Origin: an uncultured Chloroflexota bacterium | GTDB taxonomy: Bacteria; Chloroflexota; UBA11872; UBA12225 | Reading direction: 5' to 3' | Assembly: GCA_902805635.1 (NCBI GenBank) | Contig: CADCTC010000170.1 | Span: 8,354-72,353 of the forward strand | Length of the DNA: 64,000 bases | Part shown: positions 59,157-64,000 of the stretch, piece after piece | Position numbering within the stretch: the stretch's first letter is position 1 | Layout: every line of letters starts with the position of its first letter | Notes under the pieces: model-generated | Database searches by the model: none | What the model saw: only the letters and a program-made list of their open reading frames with translations | Told to the model about the DNA's origin: nothing | Program-made: the position numbers and the translations under genes

Positions 59157-60051
59157 TCCAGGCTCCCCGACCCGTCCGACTATGTACTCGGGCCCTCCGG
59201 CAGCGACCCACCGGGCGGACCCGTGGGAGGCGGAGCACCCTACCGAGCTCCTGGCCGCCTATGCGCTCGGCGCTCTGCCCCCTGAGGAGCGCGGGCCCGT
59301 GGCAGCGCACCTGCGGACGTGCACCGCGTGCCGCACCGACCTCGCGTACCTCCAGCGCGCCGCGGATAGTCTGGGACTCTCGCAGCCTCCCGCTATCCCG
59401 CCGGCCAGCGCCCGCGCGCGTCTGATGGAGCGCGTTGCTGCAGACCGCCAGCACGCGCACGAGCTCACGGCGCCTGCACCCGTGGCTCAGACCCAGCAAC
59501 GGCCATCCCACGCGCCCGCTTCGCCCTGGCTATCCTGGGGCGGCTGGGCCACCGCGGCCGCCAGCCTCGCTGTCGCCGCCATGTCCACCTGGCAACTCAC
59601 CGGCGCCATGCGTGAGACGGACGCTTTGCGCCGCGAGCTCGCCGCGCTGCGCGCCGACGTGGCATCGCTGCGATCCACCACGCAGGAAGTGTCGGCCACG
59701 CTGGCCGACATCGATCCGGCCGATACGCACGTCGCGGCGATCCAGGGCGCCGGGCAGGCGCAGCGGGCACACGGCCGCTTGCTCTACGAGCCGGGAAAGC
59801 AGAGCGGCTTCGTCGTGATGGAAGACTTGCCGGCGCTCGATCCAGGCAAGGTCTACCAGCTGTGGCTCATGCAGGGGAGCACCCCTTTTAGTGCCGGCAC
59901 CTTCTCACCCGGCCCAGGTGGCGCCGGCAGCGTCGTCATCCGGGCCCCTGCCCAGCTGGGCAGCTACGCCCTCTTCGGCATCACCGCCGAGCCTAACCCA
60001 GGAGTCCTGGCCCCCACCGGCCCCATCCTGGCGAGCGCTCCGCTGACATGA
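59149..60051 (+). CDS. RskA-type membrane anti-sigma factor
   Basis: A 300-residue anti-sigma factor. The N-terminal anti-sigma domain has ELLAAYALGALPPEERGPVA and the zinc motif HLRTCTACRTDLAYL. A single membrane helix (WATAAASLAVAAMSTWQLTG) leads into a coiled coil (ETDALRRELAALRADVASLR) and an extracytoplasmic RskA domain (HGRLLYEPGKQSGFVVMEDL, VYQLWLMQGSTPFSAGTF, SYALFGITAEPNPGV). GTG start, overlapping the sigma gene by eight bases. Proteolysis of such proteins releases the sigma factor. Confidence 0.92.
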   Translation: MVDPGSPTRPTMYSGPPAATHRADPWEAEHPTELLAAYALGALPPEERGPVAAHLRTCTACRTDLAYLQRAADSLGLSQPPAIPPASARARLMERVAADRQHAHELTAPAPVAQTQQRPSHAPASPWLSWGGWATAAASLAVAAMSTWQLTGAMRETDALRRELAALRADVASLRSTTQEVSATLADIDPADTHVAAIQGAGQAQRAHGRLLYEPGKQSGFVVMEDLPALDPGKVYQLWLMQGSTPFSAGTFSPGPGGAGSVVIRAPAQLGSYALFGITAEPNPGVLAPTGPILASAPLT

Positions 60052-60053
60052 TC

Positions 60054-60770
60054 TCACACGGTGCTGCGCCCAATGTCGAGGATGGGGCCTACGGCGCTGA
60101 CCGAAATGGACGCCTCCTCGAGCCGCACGACCCGCTGGAGCCGGGTCACCGCGTCGGCTGCCCGCATCGTGTGCTTCACGATTTCCGCTACCGACTCGGC
60201 CAGCTGGGCATCCGCGCGGATCGTCGGGTGCAGCAGTAGCAGGTCCCCGTATCCCACCGGCAGCGCCAGCGCATTGTTCACCTCGTGCGCCGCGGTGCGC
60301 GCGGCCAGCAGCACTCCCTCCAGCCGGGCCGCCTCGCGCGCCGCCTCCTCGGCACGCATACGCGCGGCGGTCTCCTCCACCCGCCGGGCGGCCACCGCCA
60401 GGCGCACGTTCAGCAGGTCTAGCTGCATCGGTTTCGCCAGGTAGTCGTCGGCGCCGGCGGCCAGCACCTCCCGCAAGTCGGACGGGCGCGAGCGGGCCGT
60501 CACCACCAGCACCACGGTGTCCCGCCCGCCGTCCGCGCGCATGCGCCGGCACAGCTCCAGGCCATCCACCTCGCCCGGCAGCATCCAGTCCAGCAGCGCC
60601 AGCGGGTACGCACCCTCCGCCGGCGATCCGGCCCGGCGCCAACCCTCCCACGCCGCCCACGCCTCCTCCCCACTGGCGAAAGCGTCAACCACGTGGCCGT
60701 GCTCCTCCCGGAGCAGCTCCTCCATTAGCTGCCGGATCCCGTCGTCGTCTTCCACCAGCAGTACGCGCAT
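60054..60770 (-). CDS. Receiver domain fused to kinase dimerisation domain without ATPase
   Basis: A 238-residue protein. Residues 1-125 are a receiver (VLLVEDDDGIRQLMEELL, phospho-Asp in ALLDWMLPGEVDG, LVVTARS, DDYLAKPMQ). A coiled coil follows, then a HisKA-like helix with AHEVNNALALPVGYGDLLLL, which keeps the His-box, and a second helix. The HATPase domain is absent and the gene ends there. It could work as a phosphotransfer protein: another kinase phosphorylates it at Asp, and the His passes phosphate on. GGGAGAG lies eight bases before the ATG. It is convergent with the anti-sigma gene, two bases apart. Confidence 0.8.
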   Translation of the reverse strand: MRVLLVEDDDGIRQLMEELLREEHGHVVDAFASGEEAWAAWEGWRRAGSPAEGAYPLALLDWMLPGEVDGLELCRRMRADGGRDTVVLVVTARSRPSDLREVLAAGADDYLAKPMQLDLLNVRLAVAARRVEETAARMRAEEAAREAARLEGVLLAARTAAHEVNNALALPVGYGDLLLLHPTIRADAQLAESVAEIVKHTMRAADAVTRLQRVVRLEEASISVSAVGPILDIGRSTV

Positions 60771-60868
60771 GATCGGCTCTCTCCCAGACCTCGCGCCCGC
60801 CCCAGCGCGGTCAATCCTAGCTTCTGCCTCGCCGGTCAAGACTTGGTCAACCACAGGTCAACGGCCGG

Positions 60869-61240
60869 TCAAAACCCGCTGACACCGCCCTCATTCGCCG
60901 CTGGAGCGCGCTCCTTCTTGCGCTTCTTCCCGCTGGGTGCCGGCTCCGGAGTGCCTCGCGGCGTCCGGTCTTGCGTTGCCCCCTCCGTCCGTGCACGGGC
61001 CGGCTCCCACCACCAGCACACATGCCCGAAGCGGATGCCAGTGTGCAGCCGGCCGCGCCTGCGCGACCGCAGGCGCCGCAGTACCGTCACCACCTCCTCC
61101 GGCTCAATCTCCAGCACGTCGGTCATGCGCTGCATGTCCATAGGCCCCGCGGACAGCGCTCTCCGCAGGCGCTTGGCCAGGTCCTTCTGACGGGACTTCG
61201 GGATCTTGGCAGCGAACGGACTGGGACCACCGCTCGGCAC
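60869..61240 (-). CDS. Small winged-helix-like protein downstream of PhoB-like regulator
   Basis: A 123-residue protein I cannot assign. The core (SRQKDLAKRLRRALSAGPMD, QRMTDVLEIEPEEVVTVLRR, GRLHTGIRFGHVCWWWEP) has the spacing of a small winged-helix domain: helices then a wing ending in an unusual WWW run. The tail is highly charged and disordered (GKKRKKERAP). GTG start with AGGAGG nine bases before it. It follows the PhoB-like gene by 26 bases and is probably co-transcribed with it. Confidence 0.6.
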   Translation of the reverse strand: MPSGGPSPFAAKIPKSRQKDLAKRLRRALSAGPMDMQRMTDVLEIEPEEVVTVLRRLRSRRRGRLHTGIRFGHVCWWWEPARARTEGATQDRTPRGTPEPAPSGKKRKKERAPAANEGGVSGF

Positions 61241-61266
61241 GGCCGCTAGCCTCCTACCGCCACCGG

Positions 61267-62016
61267 CTACGCGTCAGCCGGGTCATCCGCGTCTGGCTTG
61301 TCGTCATCCTTCGATGCGCGGACGCGGTACCCCACGCCACGTACCGTCTCTAGGATCTTGGGCTTGCTCGGCCGCTTCTCTATTTTCTCGCGCAGCCAGC
61401 GTACGTGCACGTCTACGGTACGGCTGTCCCCCACAAAGTCCGGGCCCCATACGTGTTCCAACAGCTGCTCCCGCGTAAAGACCTGTCCTGCGTGCTGCAT
61501 GAGGAATGCCAGCAGGTCGAACTCTCTTGGCTTGAGCGCCAGCTCCTTGTGCTTGCGCGTCGCGAGCCGTTGTTTGCCATCCAGCTGCAAGTCACCCACC
61601 GTGAGCACCGGCTGGGGAGGCTCGACATCCGCATCGTGCATATGACTGCGGCGTAACAGCGCTTTCACCCGCGCCATCAGCTCACGCATTGAAAAGGGCT
61701 TGGTGACGTAATCGTCGGCGCCGACTTCCAGGCCCACCACGCGGTCTACTTCGTCCGTCCGCGCCGTCAGCATGATGATCGGCACGCTGCGTACCGCCGC
61801 GTTGCTCGACTGACGGATGGCGCGGCAGATGTCAAGCCCGTCCCGCTTGGGCAGCATCAGGTCCAGGAGCAGCAGGTCTGGCGCTTCGCGCAGCACTAAA
61901 TCGAGTCCCAGCTGGCCGTCACCCGCGGCGAACACGTCGTGCCCGTCCCGGCGCAGGTTGTAGGTGATAGTGCTGGCGAGCGCCGGCTCGTCGTCGACGA
62001 CCACGATCTTAGCCAT
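61267..62016 (-). CDS. phoB: PhoB/PhoP-like response regulator (OmpR family)
   Basis: A 249-residue OmpR-type regulator. The receiver has Asp8-Asp9, phospho-acceptor Asp52 (LLLLDLMLPKRDGLD), Thr84 and Lys106 (YVTKPFSMREL). The winged-helix DNA-binding domain shows LKPREFDLLAFLMQHAGQVF, TREQLLEHVWGPD and RTVDVHVRWLREKIE, ending RGVGYRVR. The C-terminus is Asp-rich. It is divergent from phoU and a PhoR-like kinase, which supports a role in the phosphate-starvation response. The 197-base spacer between them should hold the promoters; I do not see clear Pho boxes. Confidence 0.92.
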   Translation of the reverse strand: MAKIVVVDDEPALASTITYNLRRDGHDVFAAGDGQLGLDLVLREAPDLLLLDLMLPKRDGLDICRAIRQSSNAAVRSVPIIMLTARTDEVDRVVGLEVGADDYVTKPFSMRELMARVKALLRRSHMHDADVEPPQPVLTVGDLQLDGKQRLATRKHKELALKPREFDLLAFLMQHAGQVFTREQLLEHVWGPDFVGDSRTVDVHVRWLREKIEKRPSKPKILETVRGVGYRVRASKDDDKPDADDPADA

Positions 62017-62160
62017 GTGGAATCAACACCCCCAACGTGCCAGCCCGCGCATGCGGCCCCTCCTTCCAGCTTCCGATGCAGATTGTGTCACCTGCTGCGG
62101 GTTGGTCGAGGGCCCTGCCGGCACGCTGAGGCCGCATGGTTGAGGCAGCTCAGCACGGTT

Positions 62161-62184
62161 GCTCGCGCGGTTTAGCCCGCGAGC
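62161..62184. promoter_or_regulatory. Hairpin in phoU leader
   Basis: GCTCGCGCGG and CCCGCGAGC form a nine- to ten-bp stem with a TTTAG loop, 30 bases before the phoU ATG, in the spacer between the divergent regulator and phoU genes. It could be an operator or leader structure. Confidence 0.35.
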
Positions 62185-62213
62185 CTTTCCGGAGCCGCGG
62201 GATTACTATAGAG

Positions 62214-62936
62214 ATGTACAAACAACCGCCGGCAAGTGAGCAGCTCGTGACCACGTTCGTCAGCCCGCGCGTGCGCTTCATCCACCAGCTGGAAGAGGTG
62301 CGCGACGCTGTGCTCACGCTAGGCAGTATGGTGGACAAGGCGATCGACTCGGCGCTGGACGCGCTGAGGCGGCGCGACGCCCACCTGGCGCAGCGCGTGA
62401 TCCGGGACGACCGGCACATCAACCGGCAGCGCTTCGACATCGAGCAGTCCGCGCTGCTGCTGCTGGCCACCCAGCAGCCGATGGCGTCCGACCTGCGCTT
62501 CCTGGCGGCGGTGCTGCACATCGTGACCGACCTGGAGCGCATGGGGGACCACGCGCGCGGCATCTCGCGCCTGGCGCTCAAGCTGCGCGACGAGCCGCCG
62601 CTGCGCCTACCTGCGGAGGTGCCGCGCATGGCCGACCTGTCGCGGGACCGGCTGCGGCGCGTGCTGGATGCCTTCGTCGCGCGCGATGCCGACGCCGCGC
62701 AGACCATCGCGGCGGAAGACACTGCCACGGACGAGCTGCAGCAGGCCGTCTACCGCGACATGCTGCAGGTGATGCTGGCCGATCCCACGTCTATCACCCG
62801 CGCCACCTACATGATCTGGGTGACCCACAACGTGGAGCGCATCGGCGACCATATCACTAACGTGTGCGAGCGTATCGTCTACGCCGTCACCGGCACCATG
62901 GCCGAGCTGGCCGAACCGGGGCTGGAGCAGGCCTAG
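62214..62936 (+). CDS. phoU: PhoU phosphate-signalling protein
   Basis: A 240-residue PhoU, two similar three-helix bundles. Motifs are FIHQLEEVRDAVLTLGSMVD, DRHINRQRFDIEQSALLLL and DLRFLAAVLHIVTDLERMGD in the first, and ELQQAVYRDMLQVMLADPTS with THNVERIGDHITNVCERIVY in the second, including the E-R-(I/M)-G-D metal-binding repeats. PhoU links the Pst transporter with the PhoR kinase; no pst genes are in the window. ATG 62214 was chosen because the upstream frame is noncoding; the ribosome binding site is weak. The kinase gene begins four bases after the stop. Confidence 0.94.
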   Translation: MYKQPPASEQLVTTFVSPRVRFIHQLEEVRDAVLTLGSMVDKAIDSALDALRRRDAHLAQRVIRDDRHINRQRFDIEQSALLLLATQQPMASDLRFLAAVLHIVTDLERMGDHARGISRLALKLRDEPPLRLPAEVPRMADLSRDRLRRVLDAFVARDADAAQTIAAEDTATDELQQAVYRDMLQVMLADPTSITRATYMIWVTHNVERIGDHITNVCERIVYAVTGTMAELAEPGLEQA

Positions 62937-62939
62937 CCG

Positions 62940-64000
62940 TTGGCAAACCGGCTGGCGCTCCTGACGGCGCTCGGGATCCTGGTCAGCTGCCTGGCTACCG
63001 GGGCGGTCGCGCTCGCCACCGGTGGCTCGGTCGCTGCCCTGGTCGTCGCGTCGCTCACTGCCGCCATCGCGGCCATCTTCATCTCCACGTTCCTGGTCAA
63101 CCGGCTCATCCTGGCGCCGCTGCGCCGCCTGGCAGACGAGACGCGCCGGCTGGCAGCGGGCGATCTGACGGCAAGCGACGAGCCGTCGTCGCAGCTCGGC
63201 ATCGAGGACGTGGCCGACGCGTTCAACGACGCGGTCGCCGGCTTCCGCCGCGAGATGGCCATGCTGGCGGTAGAACGCGAGCGTGCGTCGGCGGCGCTCG
63301 CCAACATGGCCGATGGCATCGTGATCGTCAACGGCGACCTGCGCGTGGAGCGGATCAACGATGCCGCCCAGCGGCTGCTACGCCACGCCGGCGACGCAGC
63401 TGGGAGGCGCCTGGCGGAGGTCGTGCGCGACCACGAGCTGCAGTCGGTGCTGACCGCCGCCCTGGCGCGCGGCGCCGCGCACTCCGAGTTGGTTCGCCTG
63501 GCACCGCCGGCTGGCAGCGCGGCCCTGGAACAGGCGCGCTACGTCAAGGCCACCGGTATCCCCATCGGCGATGGAGGCCGGATGGAAGAACAGGCCGGGC
63601 TGCTGGTACTGCAAGACGTGACGGCGCTGCGGCGCACCGAAACGATGCGCCGCGAGTTTGTGGGCAACGTGTCGCACGAGCTGCGTACACCCATCGCGTC
63701 GCTCAAGGCGCTGGTGGAGACGCTGGAGGAGGGCGCGCTCGATGACCCCCCGGCGGCGCGCGAGTTCCTGGGTCAGATGCACGTCGAGGTGGACAGTCTC
63801 GCCCAGCTGGTACAGGAGCTGCTGGAGCTCTCCAAGATCGAGTCGGGCCAGTCTCCGCTGCGGCGCGAGCCGGTGCCGCCGGCCGGCTTGCTGGAGGAGG
63901 CCTACCAACGGCTCAGGCGCCAGGCAGAGCGCGCCGGCATCAAGGTGCAGGTGGACGCGGCGCGCGACCTGCCGTTGGTGTTGGCCGACCCCGCGCTGGT
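62940..64000 (+). CDS. PhoR-like sensor histidine kinase, 3' end outside window
   Basis: The frame runs from a TTG at 62940 to the window edge, 353 codons, with the ATPase domain still to come. It has two N-terminal membrane helices (ALLTALGILVSCLATGAVAL and LVVASLTAAIAAIFISTFLV) with almost no outside loop, a HAMP segment (LILAPLRRLADETRRLAAGD), a PAS domain (NMADGIVIVNGDLRVERIND to LLVLQDVTALR), and the HisKA box FVGNVSHELRTPIASLKALV. It follows phoU by three bases and is divergent from a PhoB-like regulator, so it should be the phosphate-sensing kinase. Confidence 0.88.
   Translation, partial: MANRLALLTALGILVSCLATGAVALATGGSVAALVVASLTAAIAAIFISTFLVNRLILAPLRRLADETRRLAAGDLTASDEPSSQLGIEDVADAFNDAVAGFRREMAMLAVERERASAALANMADGIVIVNGDLRVERINDAAQRLLRHAGDAAGRRLAEVVRDHELQSVLTAALARGAAHSELVRLAPPAGSAALEQARYVKATGIPIGDGGRMEEQAGLLVLQDVTALRRTETMRREFVGNVSHELRTPIASLKALVETLEEGALDDPPAAREFLGQMHVEVDSLAQLVQELLELSKIESGQSPLRREPVPPAGLLEEAYQRLRRQAERAGIKVQVDAARDLPLVLADPAL

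Noticed and set aside
62017-62213. Pho boxes between the divergent phosphate genes
   Set aside because: No pair of 7-bp direct repeats with 4-bp spacing of the PhoB type was visible; the binding site in this lineage may differ.
1-64000. tRNA, rRNA or transposase genes
   Set aside because: I looked for cloverleaf-like 3' ends, rRNA-like stretches and transposase motifs and recognised none; a covariance-model search would be needed to exclude a tRNA.

Overview
The window is high-GC, gene-dense DNA from a free-living bacterium, most likely a Chloroflexota (Thermomicrobia-like) lineage. This rests on the overall repertoire: Tat-exported solute-binding lipoproteins, a MoxR/DUF58/DUF4129 operon, a general-stress 17M-like protein, RskA-type anti-sigma factors, tandem DUF4331 proteins and many GTG starts. 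The lineage call is inference. I found no rRNA, tRNA, CRISPR array, transposase or prophage genes.

Region 1 (0-16 kb) looks like a scavenging island for sulfated or acidic carbohydrates. It holds a kelch protein cut by the window edge, an aldo/keto reductase, three formylglycine-type sulfatases, two paralogous Tat solute-binding lipoproteins without permease genes, an NHL-repeat protein and a decayed enolase-superfamily dehydratase. Between them lie a frameshifted lysyl-oxidase-like gene coupled to a DOPA-dioxygenase-like gene, DedA, a lytic transglycosylase, FrnE and a toxin-antitoxin pair.

Region 2 (16-27.5 kb) holds a REC-GAF-kinase-REC hybrid, RarA, the MoxR-DUF58-DUF4129 operon, a stress protein, a sugar epimerase and an RNase H-like/SWIM fusion. 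Two copies of a REP-like inverted repeat lie in its spacers.

Region 3 (27.5-42 kb) is an extracellular polysaccharide or glycoconjugate cluster. A forward set (pyruvyltransferase, FrhB-like iron-sulfur protein, methyltransferase) meets a tightly overlapping six-gene reverse operon (dehydrogenase, three CgeB-like glycosyltransferases, one GT4 glycosyltransferase and a glycosidase-like protein). The glycosidase-like protein and its paralogue at 38.9 kb appear to be circularly permuted TIM barrels. A cyanophycin-synthetase-like Mur ligase without an ATP-grasp domain follows.

Region 4 (42-56.5 kb) holds a hydrolase, a Gly-rich zinc-ribbon protein with a cold-shock protein, a GAF histidine kinase, an Nramp-like transporter and a metal locus, probably for nickel. 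That locus has two tandem DUF4331 proteins, a TPR protein, a His-rich NicO exporter, a NiCoT-like permease behind a CsoR/RcnR-type operator, and a CsoR-family repressor with a His-rich tail.

Region 5 (56.5-64 kb) is regulatory: a small zinc-finger anti-sigma-like protein, a sigma-region-2/GAF fusion, an ECF sigma factor with its RskA anti-sigma factor, a receiver protein with a lone kinase dimerisation domain, and a phosphate module (PhoB-like regulator divergent from PhoU and a PhoR-like kinase that runs off the window).
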